64,000 bases of DNA from Chrysomallon squamiferum (lineage: Eukaryota; Mollusca; Gastropoda; Neomphalida; Peltospiridae), in assembly GCA_012295275.1 (NCBI GenBank), contig CM022665.1, positions 3,231,667 through 3,295,666 of the forward strand. The letters run 5' to 3'. A program made the position numbers and the translations under genes. The notes below the pieces were generated by a model. The model worked only from the letters and a program-made list of their open reading frames with translations, ran no database searches and was not told the origin of the DNA. This document shows positions 1 through 13,101 of the stretch, piece by piece. The stretch's first letter is position 1. Each line of letters begins with the position of its first letter.

Positions 1-126
1 TTTATGCAAAAAATTAGGACAATTTTAAATGTTACTCGTTAAAAACACAAAATATAAACTAAATCTAATAAATCAAATTTCTCTTTCTTCTTAAATGTAA
101 TATATCATAAATAAAATAATAAATAA

Positions 127-165
<39 letters not shown>

Positions 166-882
166 AAGAAAGAGAAAAGGATAAGAAAAGAAAACTAGTG
201 AGGAAGACAAAAAGAAAAAAAAAAAAAAAAAATTACAAAAACAGATGAAAAAAAAAAAAAAAAAAAAAAAATTAAAATTAAACTAAAGAAAAGAAATGAT
301 AACAAAATGACGCCTGCTGGGTTCTAGCAGAATGTATCGGATCACCGACTGGCCCTTCACGTCCATCTGCCTAACCCATCTGTCCATTACGCCAAACTCC
401 CACCTCTCACAAAGGCAGCCATGCAATGAACGTATATTTCATATTTATTGGACCGGGAATGAATCAGATTCAACCAGAACTAGTCACTTGCTCGGAAGGG
501 GGCTTGAAAAACAACAAAAGAAAACAGCGCATGGCCGCAATGTATCTTTGTTGATCAATTTATCGTGTAGTCCTAATGTCGTAAAGCGACGCGGTTCGGT
601 TTCATATAAAACCCTCAGTGCTTTCGTATTATGTTTTAGAATGATGCTCATTTCATGGACACTCGTTCGTCAATTATTTTCGTGTAATCGATCATGTTAG
701 CTTTACGAGCGGCTCCGGACACAACAGCCGTCGTAAAATACATTTTTAAGAACGATCATAAATCTGTTATTGTTTAAAAAACATGCACGATAGATTTTAT
801 TTCAGAGTTTAGGAGGATGAAGAAAAAAAAAATCATATTTTTATTTGGAAAATTCATCACATCTGCGATGTCAGATGTTAAT

Positions 883-884
<2 letters not shown>

Positions 885-949
<65 letters not shown>
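885..949. repeat. (AG)n microsatellite
   Basis: An uninterrupted AG dinucleotide tract of about 65 nt, followed by purine-rich sequence. Confidence 0.95.
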
Positions 950-952
<3 letters not shown>

Positions 953-1192
953 CAAAGAAAGAATAAAAAGAAAAAGAAAAAAGTTTAAAAATGGAAAAGA
1001 TTATCTTGGGTGAAATCGTCTCTTAGATTAAGCTTCTAATATTAAATTGCTGATGCTAAAACATACACATTTTGATAGTTAGCTTTTCATCTGTAAATGC
1101 ACTTGTTAACATAAAATGCAATGTTTGGACCATAATATGATATGCTTGTTCTTGCTTTTCATTATGTTGTTGTTATCATTTACTGATTATTA

Positions 1193-1263
1193 TTTATTAT
1201 TATTATTATTATTTTGTTTTTAATCAGGCAAAAGCGTTCACTGTGAAATTATTATTATTATTA

Positions 1264-1302
<39 letters not shown>

Positions 1303-1303
1303 T
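1193..1303. repeat. (ATT)n microsatellites, two blocks
   Basis: Two ATT/TTA trinucleotide runs (about 1193-1213 and 1248-1303) separated by about 35 nt of unique sequence. Confidence 0.9.
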
Positions 1304-2423
1304 TGGTGGCATGCTAAAACAATAGACATGTGTCCAGAGGGAACTGTTTGAGGAACAACAGTTGATGTTAACCTGACATCTGCATCAAGGATCTTAACGA
1401 GCCGGCTGAAAGGTCACCGTGACATCCTTGCAAAGATTCTGGGACCCATATCAGGTGCACGTTAAAGAAAATGACAATAGGAATGGAGCACGCGCACGTC
1501 TTGCATTGTTGTAGCGACCGCAGTCGTCACCAGGAGATTACATCATCCTGTGCCATAATATGGGTGAAGGTGAAGGTTACAGAATTTAGGGCATATCTGC
1601 ATCTGTCGATGACGAACGAATGAAATGGGCTAAAACAAGGCTCTCCGGGTCTCCGCCTCTCAGACAACAGATTTCTATTCTGAAGATATTAGGGTTTGTC
1701 AAGCACATTTCAGATCTAATTATCATTCCACAACATCGGCAGTGAGTTATCTTTTGTGCGGTTGAAAATCGCGCGAAAATATTTTATAACGTGTCTTCTG
1801 TTTGTGTTTTAATGTTGTTGAACAGTCGGGGGGAAATCCTGTTTACGCAGGCGTTGAAACTGGTGCTAGAAAACACTTCTTATAAAGTGTTCAGAATAAG
1901 ATTCTTTTCGATTATTTTTTTGAAGTTCTCCGATGACACTTGGTTACAACATTAATGATAACGTAATAAATGGATGACGAAATGCCAATAGTAAAAAAAA
2001 TATATATATAATATGAATAATAAATAAATTAATTAAAATAAAATTAAATTAAAAATTAAAAAAATGTTGTTGGCCTATGAAGTTTAAGGAAACAAATGAT
2101 CAAACCGACTATATCTTCCCGAAAACATTCATTTTAACGTAACATGCAGATTACCACTAATACTACTAACTGCGACGAGGGTAGGTGCTGGCTACGTACA
2201 TTGTAGGCAAAGCCAGCTACGTGCACTCACCCCTCCTTAAATAATTTAAGTAACAGTACTGCCAGTATTGAAAAAATTAACATGGTTATGAATTAATATT
2301 GAACAATGAACTATACTGGTATAGTTTGCTTTTATCATGTTATTTTTTCTTTCTTGAAAACAATAATTTGTATAAAAATGTGACGTATAAAGGTCAGTAA
2401 TGAACCCTCTGAAATCAACGCCC

Positions 2424-2476
2424 TAGCTGCCTAGCTGGTCTAATGGTAGTGCCGACTCTTACGATGATGATGCTTT
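2424..2476 (+). repeat. tRNA-like segment, possible SINE head
   Basis: The segment contains TAGCTGGTCTAATGGTAG, which resembles the D-arm and internal A box of a tRNA gene. No complete cloverleaf, anticodon arm or clear B box follows, so it is not a functional tRNA gene. tRNA-derived SINEs begin like this. The call rests on the A-box resemblance alone. Confidence 0.3.
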
Positions 2477-3408
2477 TATAAATATTTTTATTTTTTTTAA
2501 TTTTTTTTATTATTAATATTATTATTTTGTTTTTGTTGTTATTTGCAGTAAAACAAAATCTTAAAATACATATTCCAGAAGTAAATAAATGTTTTCACAG
2601 CATCCAATTTATTTAAATGATAACGATAAAAAGATACATTCCACAGAAAGAAGAGAGAATGTACGATGTGTAGGTGTTGTTTAGTCTTCTCGGTCTTCTT
2701 GCTGGACCATTGTCATCTCACCACTGGAATCACTACATAACAGGCAATAACCTCCAGAATATTTCCTTCTTTCAAAATGTTTGAACGATGAAAAAATCAG
2801 GAAGAGCACGTGGAAGTACCAGTCTTTAGTTTAAAGTAGATTTTTTTTTTTTTTTTTATTGTATCTGATCGTGAAAATCAACAGATTGATGTGTCGGAGA
2901 AAATTCGGACGACAAAAAACCCATTAGAGAAACTCTGCTAATAATCAAGTGAAAGTGAGCACTTCTACTATCATATTTACTGTTTTTGTTTTTGTTTTCA
3001 GATGGCACTAACTGTTCCTAATGAATTAGTTCCGGAAGAGCATACCAACCTCAAACGTCTGCAACTTGGGTGGTCATTATCGAAGGGGAATAACTCCAAG
3101 TTTATATTTTCAGTTTAATACAGTTAGTATTTATTATTGTGCATATAATACTGAAAGAATTTCACTCGTAATAGAATATGTTATTGATAAACGTATAGTG
3201 ATTACTTACAACCAGATCATAAACACATATGCTCGCAGTCAAGCACACACATACATACTAATAAATGTTTAAATATATTGTTATTCATACATATGAACGT
3301 CTGCAACTACTCATACATATATGTGTGTGTGTGTATGTATATATATAGAAAAACACACATCCACACCTACACACCACACACACATGTATATTCAGGTACG
3401 CTGAAACA

Positions 3409-3410
<2 letters not shown>

Positions 3411-3444
<34 letters not shown>
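3411..3444. repeat. (CA)n microsatellite
   Basis: CA dinucleotide run in a wider region (3300-3665) of mixed TG, CA and AT tracts. Confidence 0.9.
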
Positions 3445-3446
<2 letters not shown>

Positions 3447-3581
3447 TACATATATACATAAATTAACTTCAAATCTGAAAGTGAATTTGTATCTATTCAT
3501 TTTGTATTTATTTCATTATATTAACACAAGCACACATGCGTATGTGTGTATGATAATCAAAATACAACGAAACATAAATTC

Positions 3582-3609
3582 ATATATATATATATATATT
3601 TATACGAAG

Positions 3610-3664
<55 letters not shown>
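3582..3664. repeat. (AT)n microsatellite
   Basis: Two alternating AT blocks, about 3582-3599 and 3613-3664, the second about 52 nt long. Confidence 0.9.
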
Positions 3665-3667
<3 letters not shown>

Positions 3668-5778
3668 TACATCGTATAAATGTATAAACGCCACATGACA
3701 ACCAGGACTATCTAATGTGCTGGCATCTCATGTCAAAAATATGTTAATTAGTCACTCTTGCGAGACGATGTAAATTGTGCCAGTAAGTGGTCCGTATAGT
3801 TCTTTTGACCGAATTTCCTGTCGAAAGTACAAAAAAAGTCTAATTAAGAATCTGTTTGTATTATTATTAAACTATGGCACGATGACCTAGCGTTAATCCT
3901 TTGTCGGGGATATGCAAGCGGTGTTTTATTAATAAGAAACGGGGAGGGATTGAGAGAGAAAAAAGTGACCTGCTTTTGCCAGTGACAGTGGAGCAACTGG
4001 TCAACTTTAACCTTCACAATCTGGCCTCTAACCTTGAATTTTCTGATTTACACGGGTGAGTTTATTTCTGCCATCTGTTCTCTCATCAACACACGTTCTA
4101 TTAAGCGGCGACCGCGGTTTTGATTGAAAACGTGGAAATAACAAACCGCAGTAATGGTACGTGGCGTACGTAAGGGCCACGCGACAGACGGCACATTTTC
4201 ATTAACGATTTGTCCTTCACCTTTAACCTCCCCTCCCGGCAAGATACATTTGACGCGTCTGAGTAAAGAACTAGGTCAGATCTGGAATATTATATTTAGT
4301 CGTTTTGGAGTTATTTGGTGTGTGTGTGTGTGTATGCGCGCGCGCTCGAGCGCGTATATATTTATGAAATGGCGGCGTCTGTTATAAAGCTCTGAATTAA
4401 CAACAGTAACATGATGCATTTTATTGTATGTATCGGCTTAATGTGATCTATAAATATCCCTAAAGGAAATATAAACGCATTATATGCAAAAGTTAATACG
4501 ATATGGCATTCTAGTCAATTGTCCCACTTCTTTGGTTGAATAATAATAATAATAAAAAAATAATATAATATAATATAATAAATAATAATAAATAAAAAAT
4601 AAATAAATAAATAAACAGAACAACAACAAACAAACAAAACAAAAAAAAAAAAAAAAAAAAAAAAAGAAAAGAATGTGGTATCTGCTTTATATTACATTTC
4701 TTTTTATTTAAATATAAATAACTGAAGTAAGCAAGTAAATAAATAAAGATTCGTTGTAACGAGAGAAGAAAAAAAGTGATATATTTAATACTTTAATTTT
4801 CTCGTAATACGTTTAATATGTTCAGTCGACATTATATTTTATTTATTTGTTTATTTATTTGTTTATTATTGTGTTTGCTGTTGCTATTAGACATCATAAA
4901 TATTTATAAGAGTAAGTTCATTACTGGCTTAACTACATGACCGAACAGCTGCACTGAAAATAAATAAATTATGTTGGTATTTAGATATGCGCATGAATTT
5001 GTGTGCGTGTCTGTGCGTGTCTGTGCGAGTCTTTGTGTAATTTATATTTTCAGTTATTTTCAAAATATATTATCAGTGCTTTCCATCATTGGGATATAAT
5101 AATATCATAAACAGTAAAGAAATATACTGATAAAAGCGTGAAAAAATAAAAAAATAAAAAATATTGAAAAAAAAGAGTATAAAATAGGTACTTATTGTAA
5201 TCGTGTAAAATCAGGGTAGAACAGTGGGTGGGACCAGGTGAGGCCAGTGGAAACCGACCTCGCGTGGGGCTACTGCCCCCCTTTGAGGCACGGAGGAACT
5301 CTTTGTTAATCACTATTATTGTTTTAGGGTGGGTTTTTTTTTTAAATTATTATTCTGTTCTGTTACTTGCAATTACATCATGTTACACTGCACGTGCATG
5401 CATATACCCGTAAATAAATCATAAAAGTTGGCGCTGATTTAGAAATGTACTTAATGATCCTACATTTCCCATCTGTCTTAGGTCTGTTTCCAGCTATAAA
5501 TATCGTCGGAATGTATATCTTTATTGCCATACGCATAAATAATGTTTAGATAATAGTAAATTTATCTGCTTGTAAATAGATGTACTTTCCAGTTACTGTC
5601 AACAGATTTGTCACGAGCTGATGCAATTACCTGACATACTCCGACCAATCGCATGTTAATAATTTTCTAACGAGCAGTATGGTTGGTTGAATAGTGCAGA
5701 GAAAACGTTAACGCTGCTATATTATTTGGTATAACTGTATTGTTGTTGTTGTTGTTGTTTGGCTTCGCTGATAATTTC

Positions 5779-6029
5779 ATGATGAGTTCGGATGATCTGA
5801 TGAATGAACTTTTAAAAGGAAATCCTACAATATGGGTGTTCGGCTATGGGTCTCTGCTTTGGAAACCGAACTTCGAGTATAAATCTAGACGGGTAGGCCA
5901 CATCAAAGGTTTCGTTAGACGTTTCTGGCAGGGAAACACAACTTACAGAGGAACCCCCAGCAAGGTAAACTACTACACATTATTACAGTGAAAGTAAGAA
6001 AAATAGTAAGGAAAAAATATGTATGTAAA

Positions 6030-6062
<33 letters not shown>

Positions 6063-7328
6063 ATGTATGTGTGTGTGTGGCTGTGGGTGTATGTGTGTGT
6101 AACTGTACAAGCTGAATTATAATATTATTATTATAACACACATTAACTTGTTTTTCAAAGGAAACATTCCACACTGCTATGGACGGAAATAATCTACTTA
6201 CAGTCTATATGTAACAGCTGTTTGACCAACATGACCTGCATAAAATACAGTTTGTACTTTCTAAAAATACACTTAGTGCATGCTGCATTCAAATACTTTC
6301 AGAAACTATTCTTCATGGCAGATACGCACTGTGATTGCACTAGTGTTATACACTGATATCAAACCACTAGGTGACGATGACACGTGAGATAATAGCTAGA
6401 CATGAAAGCATGAAACGTATTCTTTCTTTATTCAGACTTGAAATATTTCCTGTTTTATTTCTATTTTTCAGCCTGGACGAGTGGCAAATCTAGTCGAATG
6501 CAAAGGGGTAGGTTGTTTTCTTTTGCTCTTTTGAAATAAACAACCGTGCAAATAAATGGTACTGTTGTGACGGCTTACAGTACGCTTGAATACTGTGACC
6601 AGGATGGTTTACAAAGATGTTTAGATGTTGTTAGCTGTAGGTGGAGTTCCGAGTTAAACATGTACAGGATAAAAAAATTGTCAGTTTATATAAATGTACT
6701 GACTATTCGCCATTTTGGCACATACACAAGATTCCTGGAACCATACGTTCGCGGATAAAGTGGGACTGACTATAATTATATGAGAACAGGACGTGGATCT
6801 TACAACCAAATTTGTAAACAAACAAGTCATAACATTTAACAGTTTAGGGCAAGGTCAGATTTTGATTCATAAACAGATATGTTATTTAAACTATTTATAC
6901 ATTTATTGTAGGGAGTTGTTTGGGGAGTTGCCTTCAGAGTGAACGGGAAAGAGCAGGTCGCCAAAGCACTGGATCACCTTACTAACAGGGAAATGAAAAA
7001 TGGCGGCTATACAACATTACAGACGACTTTCTATCCCCGGGATAAAAACAAGTGCGTGCCAGTCCTGGTTTTCACAGCTACTGAAGATAACCAGTACTAC
7101 CTTGGGGATGCCGACATACCTCAGATGTCCAAACAGATTGTAACGGCGAAAGGACATGCCGGCAGCAATGTGGAATACGTGACGAAACTCGCAGATTACG
7201 TCCGAAATTACATTCCTGAAGACAACGATGAACATCTTTTTGACCTGGACACCAAAGTTCGTGACGACTTGAAAACGAAACGACTGTGTTCCCACCTACT
7301 GATGCTCCATATTGGAAGTCATCGCTGA
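5779..7328 (+). CDS. CHAC2: ChaC-type gamma-glutamylcyclotransferase (CHAC2-like), 3 exons
   Basis: The enzyme family splits the gamma-glutamyl bond of glutathione to give 5-oxoproline and Cys-Gly in the cytosol. Exons: 5779-5964, 6472-6507, 6912-7328 (stop TGA), with GT-AG borders (AAG/gtaaac, ttttcag/CC, GGG/gtaggt, ttgtag/GGA). The joined frame is 212 aa; human CHAC2 is about 184. Visible: the substrate-binding loop FGYGSLLW (residues 21-28), [29 protein letters not shown], then NREMKNGGY, whose Glu101 is the likely catalytic acid. The C-terminal part [14 protein letters not shown] is nearer CHAC2 than CHAC1. Start: ATG 5779 or the adjacent ATG 5782. An upstream in-frame ATG at 5740 would add 13 residues read from a GTT repeat; I consider it unlikely. 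Family call is strong; paralogue call is moderate. Confidence 0.9.
6030..6102. repeat. (TG)n/(TATG)n microsatellite in CHAC2-like intron 1
   Basis: A TG run followed by TATG tetranucleotide repeats and a second TG-rich block, inside the first intron of the ChaC-type gene. Confidence 0.9.
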
Positions 7329-8302
7329 ATACATATTTAAAAATCCTTGTAGTTATAGTCTGCGGCTTTTATTCGTATAGTAAATCTCTGTTTTAATAAT
7401 TTATATATTTTAAATCTCGGCTTAGATATAATCACTCATGAACTTGAAATCTCAGTTTTAATCTAAACATATGTGTCAGTAATTGATTCTATGCATTTAT
7501 TAAAGCCACCCCTTTTTTCAATTACAGGAATGGTTTAATATGCATTTATCAAGAAATTTCGCAAAGCCACACTTTATATAACAGAATAGAGTTTTAAATG
7601 GCAACATTTATTATACGACGTTTATTGATATTTAGAAACATCTGGTCTGGTCCAGAGGGAAAACAGAAGTTTAAGTGTAAACAAGCTAATATTTTTAATA
7701 TTTTATGTTCTCAATCCCCAGACTTAGCGTCAAGTATAGGATATTTTAACACAGTCAACAGCTACAAGAACTAAACACAATCACTCCCACCAAGCACTGA
7801 AACCGCTGGACGTCGTATCTGTTTTCACAACAACACTAAACAGACAAGTGACTTGTTTGTACTTTTAGGTGAGAAAGACGAGCTAATTAGGCGCGGTGAG
7901 CTTGCTATAATAAAACTTTACTCTTTGTGAGTCGAACGTCCACGGGTCTTTCCCGGGGCTGTTTACACAGTTTTTAAAAGGTGTTTGTCCTAGCCTATTG
8001 TTTGCCAGTGGAACATCCCAGGGGATTAACCATAGACCTTGGACGATACCCGAAAAGCCAATTTTCTAATGGTTACTGAAACACAGTGTTTAGTCAAGAT
8101 GAGACGTGAACCGCGATTCTGAAGATTCAATAACTTTTTTTTCTTTTTCTTTTTTTTCTCTGTATTCTGTGATAAGAAAAGACGCTACAGCGATACAATC
8201 TTTATCTCTCGAACAAAATGAAATATTTATAAAGCTTTTGAATAAACAAATTTTGAGAAATAAAATGATTTATTAATTTCTTCTTCTTTTTGCCACATAT
8301 AG

Positions 8303-8409
<107 letters not shown>

Positions 8410-10111
8410 CTATCTGTCTCGTGTTCTTTCTTTCTTCTTTCTATCTGATTATCTCAATTTCTCATTCTTTCCGCTTTTCTCTTTTCACACACATACACAC
8501 ACAAAAAAACAACAACCCGAAATTAAATTAAAACAAACAAAAAATACAAACAAAACTCGGTACATTTTTGGGGTTCGACTTAAGAAAGTGCTAAAAAAAA
8601 TCCTGTTCCTGGCAGTGAGTTTTCTACCAGGTATCCTGTTCTGTTTGGCTGCTCGCTCGCTCGCCCGCTCGCTCGCCCGGTCTCGCACATATGCTGTCTG
8701 GTTTTGTTTGACACTTCGTATAACACGGCGAATCTGATGGGATTTGTGTGTTTCCTTGCCGCGACACCTGCTGTGGTGTGTGAAGTCGGAGGTACTTGAC
8801 ACGCGCCTGCTGAAACGATTTCCATGTTTAATTTTTCTCTCATTTGACAATAGTAAACAAAAAGTTCAACTCTGCAGATTATTCAGTAGCGCTCCGAACT
8901 GCGGGACCACCGTGCCATTACTCGTTACGTTACTGATGCTTCGTCTTCTTCTTTTTCTACTATTACTACTACTACTGTTTCTACAACAACTGCTGCTACT
9001 ATTACTTCTGCTGTTATTATTCCAACTACTACGTCTGAAGTGCTATTATTACTACCAACGGGACTATACATTGGCCAAAACGATCATATTTTGTAACATA
9101 AAATGAGCGGCAACATTCTGACAGAACACTGACAATTACTGTTACTATTTCTGTTACTGTTATTAGTATTGTTATTATGATTCAAGGAAAAAAGTCACTG
9201 AAAAAATTCTCAGAAAAAAAAGTCACAATTTTTTAATTAAAATTAAGAAATATATTAGAAATGAAAGATAGGTGAAACACATTTGATTTTAATGTTGGTG
9301 GTTTAGGCGGATGTTCCACCCAATACCACGAAGAAATTCTGCCACAGTCGCAAATTGCGGTCCTCAAGGTTCTCTCTGTAAGTCTGTTTTCATTGAACCT
9401 CGACAATTACAACTATATTTTTTACACAATTCCACCATACCTGTGTTTTGCGAATTGTATGTTTGGTATACATGAACCCCTCACAACAGATTTTGTTACC
9501 ACCCTTATTGCTATGAATAACTTCCATATTAAACATACTTCTGATACTGAAGTGAAGTGAAAAAAATTAACGTGCTAATCAGAGCAAGCTGTTGTGAAGC
9601 ATCTGATACTAGAGCAAGCTGGAGAATATATGGTGAAACATGTTAACCTGGGACATTTTATAAATCATTTACAATAGGAAGCCCTTAGTTTACAATAGGA
9701 AAACCTTAGTCCTAATCAGTAAGCTAAACCCAAGCTAGACCCAATATGAAGCCCCTTTCTTTAATCTAGACTAATCAATAAGCTTAACAATTACCCCATG
9801 CATACTCTAATGCCACATTCAATACTCTACAAACCCATACATTTTGTGACATTTTTCCTGTACTAAATTATGAGTTTTTTTCCTGTCACCGTTATTATGG
9901 CTTGCTTCTACTGAGACTATTAATGCAAGTTTTCTGACTGGACAAAAAAGTGTGAAAAAAAATGGTTATGATCGATATATCTTTCAAGAGTTTAATTAAA
10001 AACAAAAAGAAATTAATTAATTAAAAAATAAAAAGTAAACAAATAATAAAAATAAAATGAAAACAGTCAGATGGATTAGCAGAAATTAAAAATAACTGCG
10101 TCCTTTCACTG

Positions 10112-10112
<1 letters not shown>

Positions 10113-10144
<32 letters not shown>
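10113..10144. repeat. (ATT)n microsatellite
   Basis: ATT trinucleotide run of about 32 nt. Confidence 0.9.
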
Positions 10145-10145
<1 letters not shown>

Positions 10146-11203
10146 TTTTAATTTTAATTTCTTCTAAAATTATTATATCTATACGTGCGTTACTTAATGG
10201 CAGTCTAATAACGATATCGTTAATTATCTCTGTCTGTCTGTCTCTTTCCTCTCCGGAGACATAAGAATGATTAAATGTGACCTTTTTAATTCTTTGTAAG
10301 GAAATACTTTCACGCGTTCCAGGTTAGATTATTAAAAATGTCATTAATTTATCTTCTTCATTACTAATAAATGTATTCAACGATTTATGCCTTCCTTTTG
10401 ATGTACAGTTCCTTTAAACTTTCAAAACCGTGTATATATATATAAAGAAACAGCTAATCAGAAAAAGCCCTGCAAGTTGAACTCTGACCCGGAATCATCT
10501 ATATTAGTTGGACGACAGCGCATATAAGTGTTTCAAGCGGCACCCATGTCACTTCTAAGGTGACTGACAAATGTTAAATTATCTGTTACATGTCACAAAA
10601 TTCTTCCTTCAAACGATGACGGATGTTTTTGGGTCAGTGTGGCTGAGGGTTTGATAGATTGGCGCAGCTAATTCAAGAAACAGACGTGTCGGAAATTAAA
10701 CGATGAAATTACATGTTCGTTTGCTGATGTAAATGCTTATTTCCGTTTAAAGCCACCCTGAAAATCAGCGGAGGAAATGATCAGATTGGCTAGACGCGAC
10801 CTCAACTGCCGCGTCACTTCTTTGTGACGATAGCAAAGCTCTTCGAGCTAGGAAATACCAGACATCTCCAAGAAACATTCAACGAAAATGAGACAAGTGG
10901 ATTTAAGACGTTCCTAAAATGGTTCTCCAAATTAACTTTAATTTCCCTTCCAGACAAAACGGGACTGGAGCGAATTTCAGTAAATTGGTATTAAATCCCT
11001 TGGGGTAGCAGAAAGACAAATTTATCTATCTCAGCTATATTCTATAGCCATTTCAGAACACTGACCTCAAACGTAATTTTGTGTTATTAAATGATTCAGT
11101 TGTTCTGCAATGTCATATTTTAAACGTCTCAATATATATATATATTTTTTTTAAATGTATCAGAATATTTCCGTCTTATTGTTTATTATATGGTTCAGGT
11201 TTA

Positions 11204-11206
<3 letters not shown>

Positions 11207-11275
<69 letters not shown>
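11207..11275. repeat. (TC)n microsatellite
   Basis: Perfect TC tract of about 69 nt. Confidence 0.95.
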
Positions 11276-11278
<3 letters not shown>

Positions 11279-11416
11279 CTTTGTTTACAAAAATACTTCT
11301 GGTTCACTTTAATATAGTGGTATATTTTTGACAATAAAATGTGTTTCTTATGAAAACAGAATCAAACTTGTCTTTTAGCCAGCTGTACTTTATTGCACAG
11401 TTATTTCAAAACAAAG

Positions 11417-11449
11417 ATGAAGAAGAAGAAGAAGAAGAAGAAGAAGAAA
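11417..11449. repeat. (GAA)n microsatellite
   Basis: GAA trinucleotide repeat of about 11 units. The apparent poly-Glu frame is a by-product. Confidence 0.9.
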
Positions 11450-11524
11450 GAAAAAGGGGAGGTATCTTTTGCTTTGTAGTAGTAATTAAAAAATACAGCA
11501 CATACACACACATATGCCCGCGCA

Positions 11525-11626
<102 letters not shown>

Positions 11627-12899
11627 AACACCGGCAGTCTGTCGGGAAATCTCAACTAATGTTTTATATCTGTCAGCTGGAACAATGCTTAGATCTCCAG
11701 GGATGCTTGTAATCTCCTTTGGCAGAAACATATCTTTTTTTACCAAATACCATCCCGTTGACATACGCCGAGATCTCAAAGTTTGTGATGAATTATGTTA
11801 TTATGTTTAAAAATCTAAATAAACTGACCAAGGATATAGTAACATATGGTGTGTAGAACCGTTTCGTTTAAACTTGATCGTCTTGGTGTTTGCTTTGATA
11901 AACAAACAAGTCGAATAAATAATGACAAGGACGAGATTGCTACTAACAGCAGGTTACAGATCAGATGGCCGATACGATAGTTATATTTCACTGGACGGTA
12001 TAGCATGTGGTCCTCAATATCTTAAAATGCGTGTTGCGTACATCCCGGTAAGGCGTTTACAACAAATGATAGAATATACCAACTTTTCTACAATGATAGA
12101 CAACAAAATAAAATAATAAATAAATAAATAAGAAAATAAAAAATGTTTAGGATAGAGACAGCTGTATTTTTCAAACTTTCGTGACATTATTTCGTCCAAA
12201 GAAATTCCTCTATCGTTTAGCTATAAGTGTTTCAATATCTATTTTTATTTATTTCTTTTGTTGCTATTGTTTGTTGGGGTTTTTTTTATATATTTTTTTT
12301 ATAGTAATTTTGTTTATTCATTATTACATTGGTTATCGATACTCTCAGTTATATAAATCTGGTTTTACGTATTTTTGATTAAAAAAAAAAAAAGGTTACA
12401 ATTAGTATGTCACTGTGACTAGCATATTTGCGAAACGAAATGCAGTCTTTGTTGGTGCTGACAGTTTTGAAAATGTCAAGCATTTTCTTATGTTGTTTTT
12501 AACTCATCCTGCAATGCAAGATGCATGAAATAAGATTCTCAAATTATTCAGAAATTTTCAGTTTTGTTTCCTTAAGAAGAAAAAAGTCAAGAAAGAATGG
12601 AAAGTTTTGCTAAAAGGTCATTTTCGTGTTAAGTGTTTTATGCATTTTTATGACGTAACACGAAACAGATGTTGGAGTAAGTTGATGGGATGACTCTTTT
12701 GGCGTGTGCCTGTACATCTGGCTTTGTGAGAGAGTACGCTCTTCTTTCCGCTGTGTTCAGCTCTCGAGCGAAACACGTGACATTTATTTTTTCACTTACT
12801 ACGTTTACGTATTCTGGCATATTTTACTGCCGGAGCGCCACTTTCCCACGCTCCCGCTCGCGAGCAGCTCCATATGGCACACGAATGTAATGTCAACTC

Positions 12900-13101
12900 C
12901 AGTCCGACTCATTAAGGGGGAAATTACGAGGCAGAAACATCTGACAAAAAAGAGTAACAAGGAGAATGCCAAATCTAACTACAGGGGAGGGCGTAACTAC
13001 TGTGTTGTAAGATGTAGATGTGCAGCTGGAAATCACATCAAAATTCACATCTTGACTGAACACAAAGATAAAGACAATTATAAAGTTTTAAAAGATAAGT
13101 A
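12900..13101 (+). pseudogene. Short frame with weak THAP-like start; possible element remnant
   Basis: The frame reads RGGRNYCVVRCRCAAGNHIK and continues about 20 residues to a stop. Two cysteines spaced C-x3-C after GG-x-x-Y, followed by an AGN motif, recall the start of THAP zinc fingers found in DNA transposases and some host genes. The later Cys-x2-His pair and the AVPTIF motif of a THAP domain are absent. This may be a decayed fragment or chance. I do not claim an expressed gene. Confidence 0.15.

Larger units (their letters stand above)
1..5700. other. Intergenic, repeat-rich; no gene seen
   Basis: I see no exon with convincing coding character here. The stretch holds poly-A runs (about 130-163, 213-231, 249-270), an AG tract, ATT-type repeats, CA and AT tracts, and two less AT-rich islands (about 1320-1650 and 5215-5300) that may be decayed transposable elements. 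A short tRNA-like segment lies near 2430. Open frames here are short, unrelated to any family I know, or simply translated microsatellite. Confidence 0.6.

Noticed and set aside
332-700. 122-codon open frame near the left end
   Set aside because: No domain, odd composition, no splice or start context of note; consistent with chance.
3278-3500. His/Thr-rich and Cys/Val-rich open frames
   Set aside because: Translations of CA/TG repeats; likewise the frames at 11401-11810 and 19514-19811, apart from the true INO80 exon on the - strand there.
8485-9106. Ser/Arg-rich and Leu-rich open frames on both strands
   Set aside because: They read CTCG/CCGC-type and TTA/CTG repeats; no exon borders or family resemblance.
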